A DNA stretch of 64,000 nucleotides from Phoronis australis (taxonomy: Eukaryota > Phoronida > Phoronidae), in NCBI GenBank assembly GCA_002633005.1, contig NMRA01000128.1, positions 166,432 through 230,431 on the forward strand, read 5' to 3'. The translations under genes and the position numbers were made by a program. The notes beneath the pieces were generated by a model. The model had not been told where the DNA came from, did no database searches, and saw only the letters and a list, made by a program, of their open reading frames with translations. Below, in pieces: positions 56,501 to 64,000 of this stretch (position 1 is its first letter; the number at the start of each line of letters is the position of its first letter).

Positions 56501-59399
56501 GACCACCCCCTCAATGAACTGTTAACCAAGACGCCTTCGACCAATTCACCTCTGCCCATTGCTTACCCACGTCTGAGTGCTGAAGAAAGTAAGAATATAC
56601 TCACATTGACAGTTCTAAGTACTATTAGTTAACATGGCTGCAAAATTTGATCTCACAAGTATATTTTACCTTTCAACTTGTGAATCTTGAAGCAAAACAC
56701 TTTTTACATGTTTATAGTAAAAACGATTGTAACTATTTCTGTGTTATTGTTTCAACATCTACAAGCAAAATTGGCAAAACCAACAGCTTGTCGACAGATA
56801 GCAGTGTTCAGTTTTTGTCTGTTTGAGCAGCCTTGGAATGGAGTCACTAGGCATGGCACTGCAATTAGTGCCTTAAGGGTTTTTAAAAACTGAAATAAAT
56901 TTTCTTGGAACAAATATCCTCATTTGTCATTGGAAACGAGTATCAACCTCAGAGGTCAAAATTTATATTTTAGTTTCAGCAAATTACTAAAACAGACCAA
57001 TCCATTTATTGAGAACAAACTTTAAAAATGGCCATTGTATAACATTATCTAAGTGGTCGTGTTTCTGGTCAGTTAATGAATAACACCGGTTATTTTTGTA
57101 TTAAGGTAAAGGTTAACTTGTATGAGTTGGGTGTGAATGTAAGGAGCTCTCTGTGATTAGTTGTTTTTCTATTTTCTTGTGCTCGGTAAATTTGCTGGAA
57201 AAATCAAATGACTCGTGTGTTTCTGCATAGTTGAAGCACGCCGTGAGAAGTTAGACGATGCCCAGAGGCTGGCGGAATTGTCACGTACTTCTGCGTCTAT
57301 CATGAGGAAACGAGGATATGAGGAGACAAATGGAGTGAATGGTGAGGCCACGTGTTTTTCTTGATTTTTATTCTTGACATTGATTTCTAGTCACATGAAC
57401 AATGTGCATAGCATTCAGCAGCAGGAATTCTAATGGAAATGCGTGAATTATCTGAAGATGTAAAATGAAGCTGTTGCACACAGAGACTAGCTGGCTTATA
57501 GAACCCATTCGGATTTGGGGTCTTTAAGAGGAATTTAAAGATTTAAAAGAGTCAACCTTTTTTAGTTACATGGATTTAAATGTTGATCATAAATTTGGAG
57601 TAAAAGTGGAATAAGTCGGTTATGCACGTTAGATTTTCACTTGACCTGGATAAAGTTCAATGTTTCTTTACTGTTGTTCTAGTTTGTACTCTCAGGTCTT
57701 AACATATGTCCGATTTCTCCGTGAAATCTTTCTGTCTTGTTGAATCGCGAGTTATGCGAGTTTGGCTGTACTTTTATGTCCGAGTACAAACAGTACAAGG
57801 AAAAAAATCTGGAAGGCAATGACCCCAAAGAAGCACTCAACATAAATGTTAGTGTGAACACCAGCCACTGGGGATGTCAATTTGGGCTTCGTATCCCATA
57901 CTTTTATTTGCTTGTATTACTAACTAGCACCATCTCTTGATTGCATAGGTCCTCCTGCCAAGAAATCGCCAATTGCCATGACAACACCAAGACATATACC
58001 TGGTGTGATGAGAAACAATTTAGTGGTAAGTATGGACTGTACATCACATAATCTACAGCAAAGTCCTCTATGGTAAAAAAATAGGTAGTATTGCTTACCT
58101 ATCTCTGTTAGCATGCTTTCTAGTTTCTCCATTTCTTATGTCTGTTCAGTTCAACAGAGCATATGGGATGGTCGCAAGATTACCCCCATGTTTCAAGGCC
58201 TGGATTGCATTATTGTTCTCAACAGCATATTGGTATAAAATCATCTACAGGCTTTCTACTTTCAGAAAGTCTATACTTTCCTTGAGTCAAATTATATAGC
58301 TTTGTCGATATTTGGCTGAATGCTCGCGCACTTGTCTATGAAGTGCTACGTAACCTTAAGTACATCTGTTCAAAATTGAGTTAATTTCTCGCTATGCCCC
58401 ACTCCATCTTTTTGGGTACACTATCTGTGGTACTTTGAGTGTGAACTTGTACTTGTGTTGTCTTTCAGCAAAGAGCCATGTTACAGAACAATATTAATGG
58501 CCGCTCAGGAAGGTACGCTCGTAAACAGATTCTAAGTTGGGTAGATGCTCCAGATGACGTTTACTTCATAGCCACTGACAACACCAGGTAAAATGTGGCA
58601 GACCATATGCCTGCATGTTTACATCTCGATAATAGAGTGAACAAGTTGTGACTCTGTATAGTTAGACTTTTACTGAGGTCAGTATGTTGTCTTTCAGACC
58701 CCAAAAATGTGATAATGACTGATATGGAGCCAATCACATTCATAAAACCAGCATACCGAATACGTGTGAATGTCCAGTAGTTTTATTTTAAGACTGCATC
58801 AACAGAGAGATTACTTGGAGGGAGACTTATGTTCGGGCTTGCGATCATATGTCACTCGTTTGATCAGCCAGCTTTCAATTTTAACCCAAAATGTTGTGGA
58901 GAGATTTTGAAAAACATTCTAGGATATGATTAGAATGGACTAAAATTTTTGGATCCAACTGGGCTGGAAGATTTCACCTGAGTATGGTGAAGGGCCGAGT
59001 GCTGAAACTGGAAAACCTATTCCGCTGAACTTTGTTCAAGTAAAACGGAAATCCTAGTTACATATGTCCGACTTCTGCAAGTTTTACTTTATTTTAATTA
59101 AACCTTTCCAATACCATGTTTGCAATTATAAATCTGAACAATAACTTAGGCAGAGAAGAGTTTGCTCTTTAGAATTGAAAGTGGTGTTGGCTTCTTGGCT
59201 AACTAAGTATTTGACTGAAGTATCTTTTCCTGATTGGTGTACGATTGATATTTTCAGGAAAGTCCGCAAGCAACTTAACGCTCAAGATTTCAAGCGCGCA
59301 GCTCGCAAGCCGTGGCGAAAGCTCAATGTGAAAACGCCCATCATAAGCAATCTTTACAGCAAGCCAGTTGTACCAGAGGATGTTGTCATATTAGATTGA
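41500..59399 (+). CDS. MTA1: MTA metastasis-associated protein, NuRD co-repressor subunit (complete, 18 exons)
   Basis: Known role: nuclear scaffold of the NuRD deacetylase complex; ELM2-SANT recruits and activates HDAC1/2 and C-terminal motifs bind RBBP4/7. Exons: 41500-41527, 42023-42090, 42255-42348, 47189-47373, 48663-48780, 49079-49281, 49745-49933, 50515-50648, 50839-50915 (or its copy 51649-51725), 52422-52538, 53512-53544, 54167-54228, 55327-55552, 56400-56588, 57231-57341, 57949-58025, 58469-58587, 59258-59399. Product is 723 residues (human MTA1 is 715). BAH region about 1-148; ELM2 from [15 protein letters not shown] about 265-320 with Y308, Y309 and K312 matching the inositol-phosphate site; GATA finger with Cys 361, 364, 382, 385; a C2H2 finger (C429, C434, H447, H452); KKAARNP at 493-499 and KRAARKP at 689-695. 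The single gene corresponds to vertebrate MTA1, 2 and 3 together. An exon in the 4.8 kb intron 3 could have been missed. Confidence 0.95.
42023..42090 (+). CDS. MTA1: MTA exon 2
   Basis: 68 nt coding [20 protein letters not shown] and LNK, start of the BAH domain. Confidence 0.97.
42255..42348 (+). CDS. MTA1: MTA exon 3
   Basis: 94 nt coding [20 protein letters not shown] and [11 protein letters not shown] domain. Confidence 0.97.
42349..47188. other. MTA intron 3 (4.8 kb)
   Basis: AT-rich. No exon or element was recognised. In vertebrates this interval has an additional short coding exon, so a missed micro-exon is possible. Confidence 0.5.
47189..47373 (+). CDS. MTA1: MTA exon 4
   Basis: 185 nt coding an acidic/Gln-rich stretch then [20 protein letters not shown] and [15 protein letters not shown]. 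Acceptor TTTCAG; joins exon 3 as a valine codon. Confidence 0.93.
48663..48780 (+). CDS. MTA1: MTA exon 5
   Basis: 118 nt coding [20 protein letters not shown] and [13 protein letters not shown], end of BAH and start of ELM2. Confidence 0.97.
49079..49281 (+). CDS. MTA1: MTA exon 6
   Basis: 203 nt of ELM2: [33 protein letters not shown] and [14 protein letters not shown], the HDAC-recruiting segment. Confidence 0.97.
49745..49933 (+). CDS. MTA1: MTA exon 7
   Basis: 189 nt, end of ELM2 and first SANT helices: [20 protein letters not shown] and [20 protein letters not shown]. Confidence 0.97.
50515..50648 (+). CDS. MTA1: MTA exon 8
   Basis: 134 nt, third SANT helix: [20 protein letters not shown] then RYVQQKR. 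EYYYMWK contains the conserved inositol-phosphate contacts. Confidence 0.97.
50839..50915 (+). CDS. MTA1: MTA exon 9, copy A
   Basis: 77 nt coding [20 protein letters not shown] and ACESCF, the first two cysteines of the GATA finger. An identical exon with the same splice sites lies 810 bp downstream; using both would break the frame. Confidence 0.85.
51022..51424. mobile_element. Inverted-repeat element in MTA intron 9, copy A
   Basis: Begins GGGCCCGGTCTCCAAT and ends with its complement ATTAGAGACCGGGCCC; the match extends to TACTCGAAA, about 30 bp. The interior is rich in TTCGAG/CTCGAA words. Copy B is at 51832-52216. Confidence 0.82.
51649..51725 (+). CDS. MTA1: MTA exon 9, copy B (duplicate)
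   Basis: Base-for-base identical to 50839-50915 with intact CTTCAG acceptor and GTAAGT donor. Either an alternative exon or an assembly duplicate of copy A. Confidence 0.7.
51832..52216. mobile_element. Inverted-repeat element in MTA intron 9, copy B
   Basis: Same element carried along in the tandem duplication, with an 18-bp deletion. Confidence 0.82.
52422..52538 (+). CDS. MTA1: MTA exon 10
   Basis: 117 nt coding [20 protein letters not shown] then LKMPTRL. CRLC completes the C-x2-C-x17-C-x2-C GATA-type finger. Confidence 0.97.
   Translation, partial: PRTPLSGMLGALFTCSAGYALPVGVTGKSRAVSKCLLG
53512..53544 (+). CDS. MTA1: MTA exon 11 (33-nt micro-exon)
   Basis: Codes [11 protein letters not shown], matching the vertebrate [10 protein letters not shown] segment. 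Flanked by TTTTAG and GTAAGA. Confidence 0.93.
54167..54228 (+). CDS. MTA1: MTA exon 12, first half of C2H2 finger
   Basis: 62 nt coding [20 protein letters not shown] and K. Supplies the two cysteines (429, 434) of a C2H2 finger completed by exon 13. Confidence 0.9.
55327..55552 (+). CDS. MTA1: MTA exon 13, finger histidines and first RBBP4-type motif
   Basis: 226 nt. [16 protein letters not shown] gives H447 and H452 of the C2H2 finger. [16 protein letters not shown] and PLTRISR follow the vertebrate MTA pattern, then KKAARNP, a motif related to the RBBP4-binding KRAARRP. Confidence 0.95.
56400..56588 (+). CDS. MTA1: MTA exon 14
   Basis: 189 nt coding [16 protein letters not shown] and a Pro/Leu-rich stretch ([20 protein letters not shown]). 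Joined in phase; conserved only at its start. Confidence 0.88.
57231..57341 (+). CDS. MTA1: MTA exon 15
   Basis: 111 nt coding [20 protein letters not shown] and [14 protein letters not shown], comparable to KRSYEQHNGVDG of vertebrate MTA1. Confidence 0.9.
57949..58025 (+). CDS. MTA1: MTA exon 16
   Basis: 77 nt coding [20 protein letters not shown] and MRNNLV, a basic disordered linker. Confidence 0.9.
58469..58587 (+). CDS. MTA1: MTA exon 17
   Basis: 119 nt coding [20 protein letters not shown] and IATDNTR; WxDAPDDVF/Y is a conserved MTA C-terminal motif. Confidence 0.95.
59258..59399 (+). CDS. MTA1: MTA exon 18 (stop codon)
   Basis: 142 nt coding [20 protein letters not shown] to DVVILD and TGA. 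KRAARKP is the C-terminal RBBP4-binding motif. Confidence 0.96.
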
Positions 59400-60040
59400 T
59401 TTCACACTGCCAGTCTTCGTTAACTTTACTTAGTCATTTTACAAGTTTTTCGTTTTTGTGTGCAATGAATTTGTGACGTTTCCAAGCCCAGAGTTATGTT
59501 TAGTTTAGAATATCATTTCCGCATTTGTTAAGAAATCCTACATACATGTATAATATTTATATGAGCTTTAGACTTATTACATATTAATTGTACAAATTGA
59601 AGAATATTCTCCAAGTGCCAGCTACACAAGTCGAAGTTTTCTGTAGATAACCCAACACATTTCAAGGGTATGGATATTGACAGATTGTATTACTACAAGC
59701 GGTAGTCTCGACGTATTGTATTTTCATATCATGTAGATATGTTGCCACTGATGTACAGTACTTAATCCAGACCATCTGTTTATAAAGCATGACGCTCCTA
59801 TTTATGGTTAACTATTTCTCACTGGATATAAACCCCATGTTGTACAGATATTTTTACCATTGCAAACTGTTACTCTCGTTACTTTATACAGTCAAAGTTA
59901 TCTTTTGAACACGTTTTCTTCCAGAATGTCCGTCTGGAGTTTCTTTGTGTGTGTTACCCTTAAGATTCTTTGTCAGGTTTATTACCTGCATGTTTAATGA
60001 GTTGACTTTCAAAATAAACAATGTGGCAGTCACAAACAAA
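59400..60040 (+). other. MTA1: MTA 3' untranslated region with AATAAA at 60013-60018
   Basis: AT-rich sequence after the stop, with a canonical AATAAA about 615 bp downstream. Further AATAAA at 60267 and 60535 are possible distal sites. Confidence 0.55.
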
Positions 60041-60299
60041 AGTTAAGACGATCACTGGACCCACATTTACGGCTCTTATTTCAACTCTTATCTCTCTGAA
60101 GTGGTTCTTGGAATACAGACACGTGTAGTGTTCACAATTTTGTTTGAAGTGGAGATTGTTGCCTTGTTACATGAATTTGCAGGAGTTAGATTTGGACCGG
60201 TTTTCATGTTCTCGCCAGTGCCGAGAAACTGCAATTTTCTGAAGTTGTTTTCGTACGGGCGTACAAATAAATTTTTTTCCAGAAATTAGGATTTGAGGA

Positions 60300-60438
60300 G
60301 GCCCATTTCACAAAGCCCTAGTCTTTAAGTTTGGTTGATTGTTAGCCTGACATCAACACCATTGATCGGCAGTAATGCCATAATGCTTGATGGCGCAGTG
60401 TTGATATATTAAACATTTATCTTTTGTGAAATGAGACC
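60300..60438. mobile_element. Small MITE-like element
   Basis: GGCCCATTTCACAAAG at the left and CTTTTGTGAAATGAGACC at the right form imperfect inverted ends about 140 bp apart, with no coding capacity. Lies after the MTA 3' UTR. Confidence 0.6.
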
Positions 60439-60972
60439 CAACAAATCTTCTTGTTCCTTTGGAAATTATAACTGTCCATGTTCAGCCTGGCTGTGTCTGT
60501 AAAGATGCTGTTATTTTTCTTATTTTTAGTGAAAATAAAATTCAGTTTTCCCAGCTGCTTAGTAATTATTATTATTGATATATCCTTAATTGCACAATAG
60601 AGCACTGTGTGAATATAGCATTTTAAAAACAAGAATAAAGAACATCACAAATCAATTGAATAAGTTCTGCCTTTGACCCAGTTATTGCCGAAGAAACAAG
60701 TTCTCTAATCTCGACACAAACTATTACTCTCTCAGGGCCACCTCTGAAAGAGTGGCACCGTGCAAAGGTGACGTGATGCCAAAAATTTAATGTGGATGCC
60801 CTAATTTGGATGATGGTAAAGGATTGTCCTGAAACGAACATGAAAAGTATAATGTATCATTCTATTATTTTGGTCGATATCTTGAAAAATTAGCAGAACA
60901 GCAAATATGTGGAAGTCCTCCATTTGATCTGTTGTTGCAGCAGCCGAGTCGCAGACACTTTTCAACTTCCAA

Positions 60973-61037
60973 CCAATCGGAATGTACAATTATTACTTTC
61001 CAACCAATCCGAATGTTTCTTAGTTCGTTTAACCAAT
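60973..61037 (+). promoter_or_regulatory. Array of three CCAAT boxes
   Basis: ACCAAT at 60973, 61004 and 61033 (CCAAT positions), spaced 31 and 29 bp, all on the plus strand. Such spacing is typical of NF-Y-bound promoters. No gene has been recognised beside it. Confidence 0.35.
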
Positions 61038-61510
61038 GAGAGGCCAGATTCATTATCCCTTCATTAGTGCTACTGCTCGTAGGATTGGGGAAAATCTAGA
61101 ATTCATTCATAGCTGCTTGTTGCAATGTGTCTTGGTTATCGAGTCTCATACATTGTCATGTACGCTGATAACTGAAGCCAATAACAATCTGCAATATTCT
61201 GACAACACTGTCCTCGGTTTGCCACTACATACCATTATACCAGGTGGACTAGACTTAAAAAAATATTTGTGCCACCATTATATCTATACCATCTTGAAAG
61301 TGAAATTTCTAACCTCATAGGTCATGAAACAACAAATGCAGTGTTAGTGACTGTGACTCCTTCGGCCACTAGAGGGGTGATTTTTACAGAACACCATGAA
61401 AAGCGCACTACTGGAATGATAAGTATGCGTCATCATACAATTTACAAAATTAATAAATTGTTTTCAGTTATATCTTGAAAATCCGGTATTGTTGATCAAT
61501 GTCAGCCATG

Positions 61511-62027
61511 TTAAGACTTGTCTGGTAGGTTTTCGATGGGGAACTGAAAAGAAATGACGAACAGCTTACACTGGCACATCTTGAAACGAGACACTCTGCA
61601 TATTAAGTGGCATTTGACCACACAAAATAATAATTTCTTGTACCTTCCAAATAACTGAAAATCGACCAAAAATTCAGAGCACAAAAGCTTGCCATGGTTG
61701 ATTCATTGTAAATTTTCATGCTTTTCAATGAAAAGAAACAATTGACAAGATTAAGTCAGATTTCTTAACGACTATGTACGTCTCGGCTTTTCACGAACTA
61801 CACTTCCCTCAGGTGAAGTGTTCCATTTCAACTGGTAGTGGCTGATCTCACATAAAAAATATCGCGAACACCATTTGTTGTTGATGAAAAATGGAAATGA
61901 GCAACAAGACCACTCACCGATACGCTAATTCCAGGGGCATTAAAGCCAAACACAACTGAATAGAAGTAGAACTCTCCATCAATGGCCGTGTGAATATTGG
62001 CGGCCTCTCTAAAGCCGTGTTGCTCTC
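61511..62027 (-). CDS. S9 (prolyl-oligopeptidase-type) serine peptidase, last two exons
   Basis: Two coding exons in phase on the minus strand: 61918-62027 and 61511-61543. The first codes [20 protein letters not shown] and [15 protein letters not shown] with the following E/DxELYFYxxVFGF pattern is the C-terminal end of S9 serine peptidases (acylaminoacyl-peptidase-like alpha/beta hydrolases), and its His is the catalytic histidine. The second codes [10 protein letters not shown] and the stop, like the I-x-NL end of relatives. Splice sites are TTGCAG, GTGAGT and TTTTCAG. The serine and aspartate of the triad must be in upstream exons; I searched 62028-64000 and saw none, so the upstream intron is at least 2 kb. 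The gene converges on MTA. The exact subfamily and substrate cannot be told from 47 residues. Confidence 0.8.
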
Positions 62028-64000
62028 CTGCAACCACAAAGATATTCAATCTCACCAAGTTTGGAAAAATATAAGCCAGAATTACCCACCTTTTCATTTT
62101 CATAGATTTGTAACAATGTTGTGAATTTCCACTCAATTTTTAAAAATATTGTCCGATAGTACACCCTGAAATTTCCAAATCTTTACACATGCCAAAGCTA
62201 GGCTTAACGCTCATTCCAAATCGATTCAATTAACACTTCCTTGAAAGCACCAGTCTGTACTTTTGAAAAGCCATCTCGCACAAGATTTAGCTCCCAAAAC
62301 ATAGAAAACTCACTTATCTTTGAGTAAAAAAAGAGTGCAGGTGCATGTTTTTTGGGGTGCATCGGATGCACGCAAGCTTCGTTGTTGGGCCCACAGCACA
62401 AAACACCTGAGCTAAAACTCAAAAGAACCTTGTTATCAATCAACAGATTGTTCTATCTTTGAGTAACAAAATAATAAGATATCAATTGGCATCTTGCCTT
62501 ATTCAGATGGGAAAGTACTCACTACACTGTCCTACTTCGTTATATTTGACTCTTGCAAGCAACTTCAATGTAAACAAAGCTTTGTCCCGTGTGCTCACAC
62601 AATTTCAGTAAACAATGTCATCCTTAAATGTGCATGACAACTCTTCATTTTTTAGTTCCCTAATTTAAGTGACTGGGTGATAACCCGTACAAAAATGATA
62701 CTTATGGCACAGGTCTTGCACATGCAAGAAGATCAATTAGGTGAATCACGTCATTTATGAAAAAAATGAGAAAATAAAATTTGCCATATTGTGTCCCATA
62801 TCGATGAAATGACACAGCAAGTACGGACCGCAGATCCCAGATACTGAGTATTAGTGAAATGCAGTATTATTTTCTTCTCCGAAGAGTGAAGCCGAGTTAC
62901 TCGTCTAACCTGATACACCCAGAGAATCATGGCTGTTAGAGTTCTGACATAGAGGTCACAAAGTGCTCCTTCAGTGCATGAACAATACAAAAGCAGCCAA
63001 CCCAGGGCGTCCACACTCTTTACCCCCTCGTATACACACCTGCTACCATCTTTTTCATCTGAATTTTGCCTCCCAGACATTACTCATTCATTAGTATGAC
63101 CACTTCAAGATTAAAAACTAGACTGGAAACAAATGGGTTTTGGTAAAGAAACTGATTTTGTTGCAGGAGACAAAGTGCAGCAAATGGTCTTTAAATGAAT
63201 TGTCAAGCAACAGTTATTTATTAAAGCAAGCAGTAGATACTGAAGAGCCACTAACCAATGTGAGCTCATATAAGTCTACCAAGGGAGAGCACAATGCTCC
63301 TGGCTCTCAGAGATAAAAACAAGAGCAACGCAGAGCGTTGAAATGCGCCCACAATTGCACCGCATACGGTATCCTTCTAGGGTTGTTTATTGGTACCATA
63401 AAGTGGCCAGTAGAGGGCAGTAGTATGTTGTACTTTGCAAAATGGAAAGGCATGGTCATTGTCTCCTCAATAGGCTAGGGGCAAAATGTGAGTAATCTTC
63501 ATAATACAAGCACATCCTATACACCAGTTGCTTAAAGCACCACAGAAAGAATTAAAAACAAATTTACCAACATACGAGCACAGCATTAGAATGCCAGAAA
63601 CAAATTTCTACTTGGAACTTTTCCTTCATAGTCACGAAGTAACACAAAGTATACACCTGAAGACCTATGAAAATACAGAGGTCAATGTAAAATACCAAAA
63701 TTGCCACTAGAGGCAAATACTAAAATTGCCACTAGAGACATACCGGTAGTCAGAATCATCCTAAAGTCGTCATCGTCCGTTGTCAACATCACATAAATAC
63801 ACTTGCTAAATTTAGTAAAGATCCTGCAAACGGTTTGGGAGATACAGCCATGGGTGCAAAAAAACAAAACTGCCACTAGGAGGCGCCACAGAAGTCCAAA
63901 TCGTCTGAAAATCATTGTCAGCTGTCTTCCATATAGTAAGCACATACACACCAATTTTCACAATCATCCTTTGAGCGGTTTGGTTGATAGAGGAGTGGAC
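62028..64000. other. Upstream intron of the S9 gene, with repeats at the right end
   Basis: No further S9 exon was recognised. The last 300 bp are a diverged repeat listed separately. Confidence 0.4.
63695..64000. repeat. Diverged tandem repeat with GCCACTAGAGGC words
   Basis: Two ~140-bp units can be aligned (about 63720-63864 and 63866-64000): each starts GCCACTAG and contains CATCGTC/CATTGTC, ACATAAAT/ACATACAC and ACGGTTTGGGAGATA/GCGGTTTGGTTGATA. Probably part of a longer array off the edge. Confidence 0.6.

Noticed and set aside
61036-61320. 94-codon plus-strand frame just after the CCAAT array
   Set aside because: The position is tempting, but the peptide has no recognisable features and the codons look random.
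62751-63080. 109-codon minus-strand frame as another S9 exon
   Set aside because: No S9 motif (no GxSxGG or aspartate loop) and no good splice sites in phase.
1-64000. tRNA, rRNA or snRNA genes
   Set aside because: No tRNA-like A/B boxes with a foldable cloverleaf or conserved rRNA/snRNA words were seen when reading both strands; a dedicated scan could still find one.

Overview
This is a 64 kb piece of animal nuclear genome. The genes have many short exons with GT-AG splice sites, AT-rich introns full of degenerate repeats, and no bacterial features. A single MTA gene stands where vertebrates have MTA1, MTA2 and MTA3, and compact housekeeping genes are mixed with many small DNA transposons and minisatellites. 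A non-vertebrate bilaterian, probably a marine one, fits best; I cannot name the species.

Four genes were reconstructed by joining exons with matching reading phase. (1) DTL (CDT2), minus strand, 1-23037: 12 exons and 508 residues are in the window; the C-terminus lies off the left edge. (2) CCT4 (TCP-1 delta), plus strand, 23438-36874: complete, 14 exons, 535 residues. (3) MTA, plus strand, 41500-59399: complete, 18 exons, 723 residues, with BAH, ELM2, SANT and GATA-finger regions, an extra C2H2 finger and two RBBP4-binding-like motifs. (4) The last two coding exons of an S9 (prolyl-oligopeptidase-type) serine peptidase, minus strand, 61511-62027; the rest lies beyond the right edge.

DTL and CCT4 are divergent, with 400 bp between start codons. 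That gap holds an E2F-type site and a CRE next to each other and a YY1-like site. MTA has its own CRE about 180 bp upstream of its ATG. MTA and the S9 gene converge. CCT4 and MTA are separated by about 4.2 kb in which I see no convincing gene. Functionally the genes are independent: cell-cycle ubiquitin ligase receptor, cytosolic chaperonin subunit, NuRD chromatin subunit and a hydrolase.

Most of the remaining sequence is intron. It holds two non-LTR retrotransposon fragments with a 46-bp minisatellite grown from their coding sequence, a second 46-bp minisatellite, a 386-bp foldback element made of 21-bp repeats with a target-site duplication, nested inverted-repeat elements, a compound element in DTL intron 1, and three same-strand copies of a ~140-bp repeat in CCT4 introns. 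MTA exon 9 sits in a 0.65 kb tandem duplication beside an N, which is either an assembly artefact or a duplicated exon whose copies must be used one at a time. I found no convincing new multi-gene system. The items most worth a second look are the extra MTA zinc finger, the duplicated exon, the foldback element and the shared DTL/CCT4 promoter.
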